Origin: Flavobacteriales bacterium | GTDB taxonomy: Bacteria > Bacteroidota > Bacteroidia > Flavobacteriales_D > Crocinitomicaceae | Assembly: GCA_947500875.1 (NCBI GenBank) | Contig: CANMUN010000003.1 | Location: 23,228 to 87,227, forward strand | Length of the DNA stretch: 64,000 nucleotides | Direction: 5' to 3' | Shown: positions 18,734-26,733 of the stretch, in pieces | Position numbering within the stretch: the first letter of the stretch is position 1 | Layout: the number at the start of each line of letters is the position of its first letter | Program-made: the position numbers and the translations under genes | Notes under the pieces: generated by a model | Database searches by the model: none | What the model saw: only the letters and a program-made list of their open reading frames with translations | Told to the model about the DNA's origin: nothing

Positions 18734-19000
18734 TTAAGCAACTAAAAAATAGAGAATTAACATCAGGTCGGTGCTTATAGCCCAGATTCCTGCAGCATAA
18801 ATCCATCGCATTGGGGCAACCGCCAATAAAAGGCAAAGGGTAATCATGGTTGGAATTACCACGACAATTAAGGTTGCCGTGCTTTGTACCGCTCCTAAGC
18901 CCATGGCTAAGCCACCGAGGCAACCGACAACCAGTATCATCATGGCAACCACTCCGATCCGATTGAATTCTAAGTTTTGTTCATTTAAGATTGTTTTCAT
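18734..19000 (-). CDS. Small membrane protein of unknown function
   Basis: The 88-residue product has three hydrophobic segments (about 17-36, 43-62, 68-87) and a short polar N-terminus. I recognise no family. It converges on the SGNH-LysM gene with one base between the stops. A near-match -7 box, CACCTTTG, lies at 19011-19018 on the minus strand. The large competing minus-strand ORF at 18531-18923 is antisense to the LysM-coding end and lacks these features. Confidence 0.65.
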   Translation of the reverse strand: MKTILNEQNLEFNRIGVVAMMILVVGCLGGLAMGLGAVQSTATLIVVVIPTMITLCLLLAVAPMRWIYAAGIWAISTDLMLILYFLVA

Positions 19001-19052
19001 GTTTTTTTTTCCAAAGGTGCTTAGATGAGCACTGAAAAAAATGAGATATCGT

Positions 19053-19103
19053 CAGGTAATTCACTGATTTTGCTCAGTTATTTTCACCTGGCTTTTTTAT
19101 TTT
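19053..19103 (+). other. Hairpin followed by T-rich tract in intergenic region
   Basis: CAGGT pairs with ACCTG and, inside an internal loop, ACTGA pairs with TCAGT around TTTTGC; GCTTTTTTATTTT follows. The shape fits a weak forward terminator or the 3' end of a small RNA, but no forward gene ends just upstream: the previous forward gene stops at 18732. Confidence 0.35.
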
Positions 19104-19114
19104 AAGGAAATAAC

Positions 19115-19146
19115 TTGACAAAGGGGGGGGTTCTGTTGTATCTTCG
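19115..19146 (+). promoter_or_regulatory. queA promoter with G8 tract in the spacer
   Basis: TTGACA (19115-19120) and TATCTTCG (19139-19146) are separated by 18 bases, a good -33/-7 pair. The spacer contains eight consecutive G residues, and CCCCCC follows the -7 box. The start codon is 17 bases downstream. Confidence 0.6.
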
Positions 19147-19163
19147 CCCCCCATTAGCACATT

Positions 19164-20222
19164 ATGAGTAAAATGAAACTATCGGAGTTCAACTTTGAAC
19201 TCCCTTCGGAATTAATCGCCGAATACCCTACTGAGAACCGCGATGAATGCCGATTGATGGTAATACATCGAAAAACCGGAAAAATCGAACACAAATTGTT
19301 CAAGGATGTTTTGTCTTATTTTGATGACGGAGACACCATGATTCTAAATAATACGCGTGTTTTTCCCGCTAGAATGTATGGCAATAAGGAAAAGACGGGA
19401 GCAAAAATAGAAGTGTTTTTACTCCGAGAATTAAACCGTGAGAGTTTTTTGTGGGACGTTTTAGTCGATCCTGCTCGAAAAATCCGCATCGGCAATAAAT
19501 TGTATTTCGGGGAAGACGATTCTTTGGTGGCTGAAGTAATTGACAACACAACCTCCAGGGGTAGGACCTTGAGGTTTTTGTTCGATGGAACCTATGAGGA
19601 ATTCCGAAAAATAATTTTCTCGTTGGGAGAAACACCTCTTCCCAAATATATCAAAAGAGAGGTTGAACCCATGGACGAAGAAATGTACCAAACGATTTTC
19701 GCGAAAGAAGAGGGGGCTGTTGCCGCTCCAACAGCGGGACTTCATTTTTCAAGAGAATTGTTAAAACGCCTTGAAATTAAAGGGGTTAATTTTGCCGAAA
19801 TTACCTTACACGTTGGATTAGGAACGTTTAGATCGGTCGAAGTCGAGGACTTAACCAAGCACAAAATGGATTCTGAACAAGTGATTATCCCAGAGAATGC
19901 TGCACGAATCGTTAATGAATCAAAATTAAGGAAGAAAAGGGTTTGTGCCGTTGGAACAACGTGCATGCGTGCCGTTGAAACTTCCGTGTCAACGGAGGGA
20001 CTCCTAAAACCGTTTGATGGTTGGACCAATAAGTTCATTTTCCCGCCCTATGATTTTTCCATTGCCGATTCGTTAATTACGAATTTTCACACCCCTTTGT
20101 CGACCTTGTTAATGCTGATTTCAGCTTTTTGTGGTCATGACTTAATGATGGAAGCTTATCATACCGCGATTCGTGAAAAATACCGTTTTTATTCGTACGG
20201 CGACGCCATGCTCATTCTTTAA
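19164..20222 (+). CDS. queA: S-adenosylmethionine:tRNA ribosyltransferase-isomerase
   Basis: QueA transfers and isomerises the ribosyl part of SAM onto 7-aminomethyl-7-deazaguanine in tRNA to make epoxyqueuosine. Family signatures are [24 protein letters not shown], the [15 protein letters not shown] segment and [12 protein letters not shown] near the C-terminus. Length 352 is normal. The start could be ATG 19164 or the fourth codon at 19173. It ends one base from the convergent DUF3108 gene without a terminator. Confidence 0.97.
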   Translation: MSKMKLSEFNFELPSELIAEYPTENRDECRLMVIHRKTGKIEHKLFKDVLSYFDDGDTMILNNTRVFPARMYGNKEKTGAKIEVFLLRELNRESFLWDVLVDPARKIRIGNKLYFGEDDSLVAEVIDNTTSRGRTLRFLFDGTYEEFRKIIFSLGETPLPKYIKREVEPMDEEMYQTIFAKEEGAVAAPTAGLHFSRELLKRLEIKGVNFAEITLHVGLGTFRSVEVEDLTKHKMDSEQVIIPENAARIVNESKLRKKRVCAVGTTCMRAVETSVSTEGLLKPFDGWTNKFIFPPYDFSIADSLITNFHTPLSTLLMLISAFCGHDLMMEAYHTAIREKYRFYSYGDAMLIL

Positions 20223-20223
20223 G

Positions 20224-21015
20224 CTATTTAATTTTACTCGAAAGCTCATTTTTTAGTCCTGAGTAGCCTACCAAGTGCATTTTAACGCTACCAACAGGGA
20301 TTTTCGCCTTGATTTGAATCGGAATCCTGTTTTTGTCTTTGGTTACCCAAAAACTAACGTCTTCTTCGTGTTTAAAATACCTGCCCGTTTGAACAACCGG
20401 AACGAATCTCATGCATTTAAACTTGCCTTTCCGAAGCTCAATCACCTCATCGCCCATGTACTTAATTTTTAATTCGAAAAGTTCATCGTCCATAAACGTT
20501 GGGATTACGTATACCTTCCCTTTTTTAATGTGGCTAAAATCCAAGGTTCGAGCAAAGTAAAAACAGGAAATCATGTCCTGTACCCCCATTGGCGCTTTGA
20601 ATGACTTTCCTTTTCCGTTGTCTACTTTTTCAGAGTGCTGACGAAAGGTGTAGTCTTGTTTGATTTTATATCCGCCTTCATCCACGCGGCGGTAAAAAAA
20701 CCAAGGCATAATGCTTTGTTGATCAATGTACGATTCGTATCGGTCATTTACCCTGTATACAGCGTTAAAAGCCCCTAGAGTCTTCCCGGTTCCTACTACA
20801 TGGTATAGCTTTCGACCCGCTCCTTTTACCTCGGTTTCCTTGGTTTCTAAAACGGCTTCTCCTGCATCGATAAAACCGTAGCTGATGCGATACCGCAGCC
20901 GCTCCCCAATTTGAAAGGCTTGGTTATCAACGGTCGGATATTTCGGTCCGCTGCTACTCGAAATTAAAAAGGAGGTAAGTACAACAATGGATAGACCTTT
21001 CACAATTTTTCCCAT
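20224..21015 (-). CDS. DUF3108 secreted protein
   Basis: The 263-residue product has a signal peptide (about 1-23) and then the DUF3108 pattern: GERLRYRISYGFIDAGEAVLE, a middle RRVDEGGYKIKQDYTF segment, and the ending PVGSVKMHLVGYSGL. DUF3108 proteins form a beta-rich extracytoplasmic fold of unknown role, common in Bacteroidota and Proteobacteria. It is the last gene of the reverse xseA-to-tyrS run, 50 bases after tyrS. Confidence 0.88.
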   Translation of the reverse strand: MGKIVKGLSIVVLTSFLISSSSGPKYPTVDNQAFQIGERLRYRISYGFIDAGEAVLETKETEVKGAGRKLYHVVGTGKTLGAFNAVYRVNDRYESYIDQQSIMPWFFYRRVDEGGYKIKQDYTFRQHSEKVDNGKGKSFKAPMGVQDMISCFYFARTLDFSHIKKGKVYVIPTFMDDELFELKIKYMGDEVIELRKGKFKCMRFVPVVQTGRYFKHEEDVSFWVTKDKNRIPIQIKAKIPVGSVKMHLVGYSGLKNELSSKIK

Positions 21016-21065
21016 GACAAGAAGTTTAATTACGGTCCAATAAACAAGGACTATGCCAAGTAAAT

Positions 21066-22337
21066 TTAATTAAAAACTGCAATGAAATTGTTCTTCTTTC
21101 CTTTACCAATAAGCACATATCGTTCATTGAGTAAATGCTCGGATGTTAAAATAAACTGCTCGTCAACCCGCACTTTATTTACCGTTATGGCATTGGCTTT
21201 AATTTCTCTTCGGGCTTCACCGTTCGAGGATAAAAATTTACCTTCAGCAACCAATAAATCCACGATTGAAATTCCCTTGTGGAGCAAATCGCTGGAAATT
21301 TGGGCTTGAGGAACCCCTTCAAATACTTGCAAAAACACCTCTTCCTTAAGGGTTCCCAGCGCCTCTGCAGTAGCTTTACCGAAAAGAATATCGGTTGCTA
21401 ATAAGGCGTTGTTTAACTCTTCAGTGCCATGAACCCTCTGCGTTATATCAGCAGCCAGGGTTTTTTGGGCAAGACGAAGATGGGGAGCTTCTAAATGCTG
21501 ACGGAGTAGTTGGGCAATGGTTTGTTCATCCAACAAAGTAAAGATTTTTAAATAGGTTGCCGCATCTTCATCGCTCGTATTGAGCCAATATTGGTAGAAT
21601 TTATATGGACTGGTGCGTTCTTTCGCCAACCATACGTTGCCCTCCTCCGTTTTTCCAAATTTACCTCCGTCCGCTTTTTTGATCAAGGGAGTGGTTAATG
21701 CGTAGGCTTCACCACCGGATTTGCGACGAATTAATTCGGTCCCGGTTACGATGTTGCCCCATTGGTCGGATCCACCCATCTGAATTTGACAATTTTTGTT
21801 TTGGTTCAAATGGTAAAAATCATAGCCTTGAACCAATTGGTACGAAAATTCTGTGAAGGACATTCCATTTTCCATTCTTGATTTCACCGAATCTTTTGCA
21901 AGCATGTAATTAATGGTGATGTGCTTGCCAACATCTCGAATAAAATCAATAAAAGATAGGTTTTCAAACCAATCGTAATTGTTGACAATTTCAGCAGCAT
22001 TGGGTCCCGAAAAATCCAAAAAATGCTCTAATTGTCGTTGCACCCCTTCAATATTCTTCGCAAGCGTATCCTGATCCAGTAAGTTCCTTTCCTGTGATTT
22101 TCCTGAGGGATCGCCAACCATTCCTGTGGCACCGCCTAATAGCGCAATAGGTTTGTGGCCGGCACGTTGAAAATGTACCAAGGTCATAATTTGTACCAAG
22201 CTGCCAATATGCAAGGAATCCGCAGTAGGGTCAAAACCAATATAACCAGCACATCCTGGATTTTTTAATACGTTTTCGATGCCAGGCATGAGGTCGTGAA
22301 CCATTCCGCGCCAACGCAATTCCTCTATAAAGTTCAT
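21066..22337 (-). CDS. tyrS: Tyrosyl-tRNA synthetase
   Basis: The enzyme charges tRNA-Tyr. The class I HIGH motif is in FDPTADSLHIGSLV, the KMSKS-like motif appears as KFGKT, the common TyrS form, and tyrosine-binding residues are in YQLVQGYDFYHL. The last 65 residues form the S4-like RNA-binding domain. Length 423 is normal. Its ATG shares one base with the stop of the upstream ABC ATPase gene, so translation is coupled to gldA, an unusual partner for a synthetase. Confidence 0.97.
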   Translation of the reverse strand: MNFIEELRWRGMVHDLMPGIENVLKNPGCAGYIGFDPTADSLHIGSLVQIMTLVHFQRAGHKPIALLGGATGMVGDPSGKSQERNLLDQDTLAKNIEGVQRQLEHFLDFSGPNAAEIVNNYDWFENLSFIDFIRDVGKHITINYMLAKDSVKSRMENGMSFTEFSYQLVQGYDFYHLNQNKNCQIQMGGSDQWGNIVTGTELIRRKSGGEAYALTTPLIKKADGGKFGKTEEGNVWLAKERTSPYKFYQYWLNTSDEDAATYLKIFTLLDEQTIAQLLRQHLEAPHLRLAQKTLAADITQRVHGTEELNNALLATDILFGKATAEALGTLKEEVFLQVFEGVPQAQISSDLLHKGISIVDLLVAEGKFLSSNGEARREIKANAITVNKVRVDEQFILTSEHLLNERYVLIGKGKKNNFIAVFN

Positions 22338-23242
22338 TATTTCTTCTTTGTCAATTCTTTAAATACCTCTTCAAGGCTTTTTCTTTCGGAACGCAAGGTT
22401 AGCACAAGCCAGCCTTGTTCTTGGGCTAATTGCGCCACGATTTTACGGACATCGGTGGAGCCATCACCCTCCAATAACCAGCCGTTATCTACGGATTTCG
22501 AGGTTTTAATGCCAGGAGTCTTTTTCAGCAATGAAGCATTGATTACCCCATCAAATTCGACGTAAACGGTTTGACTTTCTTGCGATGAACTCAGTGCTTC
22601 ACGAGGATTATCGGCAACAATTTTCCCTTGATTAATAATGATAATTCGGTCGCAAATAGCTTCTACCTCTTGCATGATGTGCGTGGACAATAAAATGGTT
22701 TTTTGTTGTCCCAAAAGTTTAATAAGTGCACGAATTTCCACAAGTTGGTTTGGATCTAATCCCGAAGTAGGTTCATCCAAAATTAATACTTGAGGATCGT
22801 GGATGAATGCCTGCGCTAATCCTACTCGCTGCTTATATCCTTTCGAAAGCGCTCCAATTTTTTTGCCTTGCTCTTGTCCTAACCCAACCATGTCAATAAG
22901 TTCGTTAACGCGGGCGTTGCGGTTTTTAATCTTGTAGATACCTCCCACGAAATGCAAGTATTCTTTTACATACATATCCAGATAGAGGGGGTTGTTCTCC
23001 GGGAGGTAACCAATGATTTTTCGCGTATCCAATTGGTCAACATCCACCGCCAATTGATGCACGTGGATGCTTCCTGAACTTACCGGTATGTAGCCCGTAA
23101 TCATCTTCATGGTTGTGGATTTTCCTGCGCCATTGGGCCCAAGAAAACCAACAATTTCCCCTTTGCCAATTTCAAAAGAAATTTGGTTTACTGCGGCTTG
23201 CTGCCCAAAGAATTTCGAAACGTTGTTTACAACAATTGACAT
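22337..23242 (-). CDS. gldA: ABC transporter ATP-binding protein, GldA-like
   Basis: Walker A GPNGAGKS is at 35-42, the signature LSKGY at 132-136 and Walker B LILDEP at 153-158. The PENNPLYLDMYV segment and overall layout resemble GldA, which pairs with GldF and GldG and is needed for gliding in flavobacteria. No permease gene is nearby, so gldF and gldG would be elsewhere. A general ABC-2 exporter ATPase is the alternative. The gene overlaps tyrS by one base and lies 11 bases after the O-antigen ligase gene. Confidence 0.8.
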   Translation of the reverse strand: MSIVVNNVSKFFGQQAAVNQISFEIGKGEIVGFLGPNGAGKSTTMKMITGYIPVSSGSIHVHQLAVDVDQLDTRKIIGYLPENNPLYLDMYVKEYLHFVGGIYKIKNRNARVNELIDMVGLGQEQGKKIGALSKGYKQRVGLAQAFIHDPQVLILDEPTSGLDPNQLVEIRALIKLLGQQKTILLSTHIMQEVEAICDRIIIINQGKIVADNPREALSSSQESQTVYVEFDGVINASLLKKTPGIKTSKSVDNGWLLEGDGSTDVRKIVAQLAQEQGWLVLTLRSERKSLEEVFKELTKKK

Positions 23243-23253
23243 GCTTTGCGAAG

Positions 23254-24717
23254 TTAATCATTTTTAAGTGACCATATGGCTAAAGCCTCTTTGGAGAGCA
23301 ATAAACCCAAGAAAAGACCGGTAAAGGACGCTCCTGCTTGCGTTTCTAGGCTATCTTCTAACATCATGGAAAACAAAAAAATAAGCATGAGCAATGCCTT
23401 TAACCCTTGTTTTTCTTGTAACCCTAGAAAAAGCTGCCAAATGATGAGGCCTAACAACAAACCAACCCCGATTAGGCCGCATCCCAACCAAGTGGTCAGA
23501 AACATGTTGTGGGGGCGTTTTTGATTCTCTGCCAATAAAGCGGTGTTTTCGTAGGCTTTTTTCATAGAACGGTCAATGTCCCCGATGCCCACGCCCCATA
23601 AAGGATTTTGTTCGATGAGTTTCACGGCGGTTTCCCAATAGATGAAGCGTTGTAATAGCGAATGACCATTTGGGTCTTTGGCTAAATGAAATTCGTACTT
23701 CACTTCAAAATACCTGCCCAGCATATTTCCTTTTGCGCTGTATGGGTCTGTAAATCCATTTTCGATGTCGATGATAGCCTCCTTTTCTAAACGTTGGACT
23801 GCTGATGGTGTTAATGGCTTACCAAGGGAACACAGGTATCGCTCACAGGTACGTTGCAATACTTGACCCTTTCGGTCATTTCCGTTAAAATCCACCTTCG
23901 ATTTACGATTCCATGCCATCGATGCTTCTCCTACATCTTTGAATGACCCGCATGCCTCGGGTGCTTTCAAAAAATCACGGACTACGAACCAGGAAACGCA
24001 TAATCCTAGGGCCAACAAGCCGATGAAAAGCACTTTGATCCATTGCTTTGAAAGGAGCGTCATCGTTCCGAAATATCCAAACGTGATCAATAGGCATCCA
24101 ATGGCACTAAAGGTTTGGCTGTATAGGACATAGGCAGTTGCCAGCACGATGTAGGACCAAGCATATCCTTTTGAAAGCAACTTCTTGAGCGCAAAATGTA
24201 GGCAAAGGGCAATGGAAAAAACAACCAAAATCCCAAATCGAATGTGTGACCCAAACCAACTTAATTGCCTTATGTCCAGCGCTTTTTGCCCGTTTAATAA
24301 ATAGAGGAATCGAACCCCATTCAGAACCATTAGCACGGCAAGAAGGAGCATTAAAAACTTGAAAACTCGAACAATTCGGTCCTTATCCCACGTTAGGGTC
24401 GTTGAAATGAGGACAGGAAGTGCAAAAAATGAAAGCCTCACTCGGATCGCATTCCACCCTGCACTAAGGTCTTGGGTCCAGCATAAGCTGATGACATGGG
24501 CCAGAAAAAGGAGCAGTAATACGCTAATCCATTTTTTGTTGGTTAGCCAACGATCTCGAAACAATGCATAATCGCCGAAAAGAAGAAAAACCAAGGTGTA
24601 GCCGATAAAGGAAACCGACATAAGGAACTTACTGCATGCAAGTCCGGTAAGAAACACACCAAGAAGGACAAAATAAACGTTTTCCCGTTGTTCTTTAATC
24701 CAAACTCGGCTTTTCAT
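23254..24717 (-). CDS. O-antigen ligase/polymerase family membrane protein
   Basis: The protein has about 11-12 membrane segments with a large extracytoplasmic loop at roughly residues 250-375. The Wzy_C-type ending is present: NPLWGVGIGDI and then RPHNMFLTTWLGCGLIGVG, where the histidine and arginine are the usual functional residues. Members join O-antigen or similar glycans to lipid A-core or polymerise them. The stop codon of the S41 protease gene upstream overlaps its start by one base. No other glycan genes are adjacent. Confidence 0.87.
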   Translation of the reverse strand: MKSRVWIKEQRENVYFVLLGVFLTGLACSKFLMSVSFIGYTLVFLLFGDYALFRDRWLTNKKWISVLLLLFLAHVISLCWTQDLSAGWNAIRVRLSFFALPVLISTTLTWDKDRIVRVFKFLMLLLAVLMVLNGVRFLYLLNGQKALDIRQLSWFGSHIRFGILVVFSIALCLHFALKKLLSKGYAWSYIVLATAYVLYSQTFSAIGCLLITFGYFGTMTLLSKQWIKVLFIGLLALGLCVSWFVVRDFLKAPEACGSFKDVGEASMAWNRKSKVDFNGNDRKGQVLQRTCERYLCSLGKPLTPSAVQRLEKEAIIDIENGFTDPYSAKGNMLGRYFEVKYEFHLAKDPNGHSLLQRFIYWETAVKLIEQNPLWGVGIGDIDRSMKKAYENTALLAENQKRPHNMFLTTWLGCGLIGVGLLLGLIIWQLFLGLQEKQGLKALLMLIFLFSMMLEDSLETQAGASFTGLFLGLLLSKEALAIWSLKND

Positions 24718-26351
24718 TATTTTAATTTCAGCAGGGATTTGTATTCTTGTTCGTTTTGCAAAATGGACGATGCCTTATTTAGTACCGCGTTGTTTCTAAA
24801 TCCATATTGGTTCCGGCCTTTTTCAAAATAAAATCGACCAACGATTTCTTCTTCTAATATCGACACGACCTCTTCACGATGGCTTTCTAAATCTTCGATT
24901 AAGGGTTTTTTCAGTTGTTCTTGCAATGCCGCGTAACTTTTCGAAACCCTTGTAAATTCATTGTTTTTTTCCAATGAGCTCTTGAGTTTTTCTAAAAGAC
25001 TGGTTTCAAAAGATGTATAAGTAAAGTTGCGCGCTTGTACAAAAGTTTTGAAGTTATCGTAATCCTCTTGTGATAGCTTGAATTTATCGGGAGCCTCGAT
25101 GGTTGAGTGCGAGGAATGAAATTGGGTCGCAAAATGAAAAATCAAATGCTGCTGTATTAACGCTTTTGTAAATCCGCTTTCTATGGAATCAACCAGCGGT
25201 ATATCCGGCTCTATCCCTCGGCCGTCGATCACCGTTCTTCCGTTTTTGGTCTGGAATTGTTGGAGTAAACTGTCGGGAATTTCTTTGGGAGTTGATCCGC
25301 TGTTTTGGTCGTAATAGTCCAACCTTTGCACGCAACGTCCCGAGGGCGTATAATATTTCGCAATGGTTAATTTCATTTTCGAACCGTATTTCAAGTCAAA
25401 GGTCCTTTGGACTAAGCCTTTACCGTAACTTGTATTTCCAACAATTACTGCGCGGTCTAAATCTTGCAGTGCTCCTGCCACTATTTCACTTGCAGAAGCA
25501 GAATTTTCATCAATCAAAACCACCAATGGAAGGTTTTCAGCTATGGGGTTTTCTTGAGTTTTGTACACCATATTTTCTTGCTTTGAGCGCCCTTTCGTAG
25601 TGACTACTACTTGTCCTTTTGGAACAAAAAAACCAACGATTTTGACCGCCTCCATGAGCAATCCGCCTCCGTTTCCGCGTAAATCAAAAATGAGTTTTTT
25701 CATGCCTTTTCCTTGTAAATCCAGCACGTTTTTTTTGACTTCTTCCGCGGCTGTTTGCGTGAAGCTGCTCAAAGAAATGTACCCAGTGCTTTCGTTTACA
25801 AGTCCAGCAAAAGGGATGTCGGGAATTTTAATTTCGTCCCGAGTTAAATTAAAGGTAAAGGCTTTGTCCGCGCGTTGAACCTCCAAAGCAACGGTCGTTC
25901 CTTTAGGACCTTTGAGGGCATTCGAAATTTCTTCGGTTGTTTTTTCTGCAACACTTTTGTTGTCGACACGAAGGATAACATCGCCCGCCAACAGTCCTCC
26001 TTTTTGAGCGGGGCTGTTTTCATAAAGTTCCGTAATGTAAGTTTCTTCACCAATTTTACCCAACGAAGCTCCAATTCCCCCGTATTGCCCAGTGGTCATT
26101 AACCGGTAGTCTTCAATGTTTGCTTCGTGGTAAAACACCGTGTAGGGGTCGAGCTCGTTTAACATGGCATCAATGGCCGTTTTGGAAAGTTTTCCGTGCC
26201 CAACTTCATCTACAAAATAGAGGTCCAAGTGTTCGTAGATTTGGTCCATTAACTCAAGGCTTTTGAGCTCCTCAAAACCTGCGGATTGTGCATGCGAAAA
26301 AGTCGCATTGAAATAGAAGACAAGGGCTAGCAGTGGATGAATTATGCGCAT
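24717..26351 (-). CDS. S41 family C-terminal processing protease
   Basis: A signal peptide (about 1-22) is followed by an N-terminal helix region, a PDZ domain (about 85-165) and the S41 catalytic domain. The serine fits S286 in SASASEIVAGAL and the lysine K311 in SYGKGLVQ, exactly 25 residues apart as in CtpA. The C-terminal 150 residues are helical. It acts in the periplasm, trimming or degrading proteins from their C-termini. It overlaps rnpA by 10 bases; an rnpA-S41 pair is a familiar arrangement in flavobacteria. Confidence 0.94.
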   Translation of the reverse strand: MRIIHPLLALVFYFNATFSHAQSAGFEELKSLELMDQIYEHLDLYFVDEVGHGKLSKTAIDAMLNELDPYTVFYHEANIEDYRLMTTGQYGGIGASLGKIGEETYITELYENSPAQKGGLLAGDVILRVDNKSVAEKTTEEISNALKGPKGTTVALEVQRADKAFTFNLTRDEIKIPDIPFAGLVNESTGYISLSSFTQTAAEEVKKNVLDLQGKGMKKLIFDLRGNGGGLLMEAVKIVGFFVPKGQVVVTTKGRSKQENMVYKTQENPIAENLPLVVLIDENSASASEIVAGALQDLDRAVIVGNTSYGKGLVQRTFDLKYGSKMKLTIAKYYTPSGRCVQRLDYYDQNSGSTPKEIPDSLLQQFQTKNGRTVIDGRGIEPDIPLVDSIESGFTKALIQQHLIFHFATQFHSSHSTIEAPDKFKLSQEDYDNFKTFVQARNFTYTSFETSLLEKLKSSLEKNNEFTRVSKSYAALQEQLKKPLIEDLESHREEVVSILEEEIVGRFYFEKGRNQYGFRNNAVLNKASSILQNEQEYKSLLKLK

Positions 26352-26710
26352 ATTTTTTGGATGATTTGCTTTATTTGTGATTCAACTTTGGGATATTCCA
26401 CCATTTCGTTGCTAAGATAAACGATGCTAATGTGTAAAACACACCCATCTTCCGTTGTTTTTTTAACGAGAAGTTCTTTATTTCTACGCAGGCATTCGCG
26501 AACCATGCGTTTGATTCGATTGCGGTCATGGGCTTTGCGTATTTTTTTCTTGGGTACGCTAATCAGCACGGAGAACTGAGGGGATTCACTCGGTTTTTGA
26601 TAAACATGACTTAAAATTGGAAAAAAATAGACTTTACTCCCTGCCTTGAACAGTTGGTCCATTTCATCCTTAAGATGCATCCGATATTTTTTTCCAAAAT
26701 CTTCTCCCAC
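26342..26710 (-). CDS. rnpA: Ribonuclease P protein component, GTG start
   Basis: RnpA is the basic protein that helps the RNase P RNA cleave tRNA leaders. The family motif RNRIKRMVRE is at residues 63-72. The start is GTG at 26710: FGKKYRMHLKDEMDQLF aligns with the conserved N-terminal segment, and starting at the internal ATG 26680 would lose part of it. A -7 box TACCTTTG ends 4 bases before this GTG, suggesting a leaderless message. Its usual partner rpmH is absent; neighbours are xseA and the S41 protease. Confidence 0.94.
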   Translation of the reverse strand: MGEDFGKKYRMHLKDEMDQLFKAGSKVYFFPILSHVYQKPSESPQFSVLISVPKKKIRKAHDRNRIKRMVRECLRRNKELLVKKTTEDGCVLHISIVYLSNEMVEYPKVESQIKQIIQKICA

Positions 26711-26714
26711 GCTT

Positions 26715-26722
26715 CAAAGGTA
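26715..26722 (-). promoter_or_regulatory. -7 promoter box of rnpA
   Basis: The minus strand reads TACCTTTG, matching TAnnTTTG, 4 bases before the GTG. A TTG 22 bases further upstream could be the -33 box. It lies in the 23-base gap after xseA. Confidence 0.55.
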
Positions 26723-26733
26723 AGGATATGACC

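Noticed and set aside
18531-18923. 130-residue minus-strand ORF over the LysM end
   Set aside because: It is antisense to conserved LysM codons and overlaps a better small membrane-protein ORF; no family or signal features.
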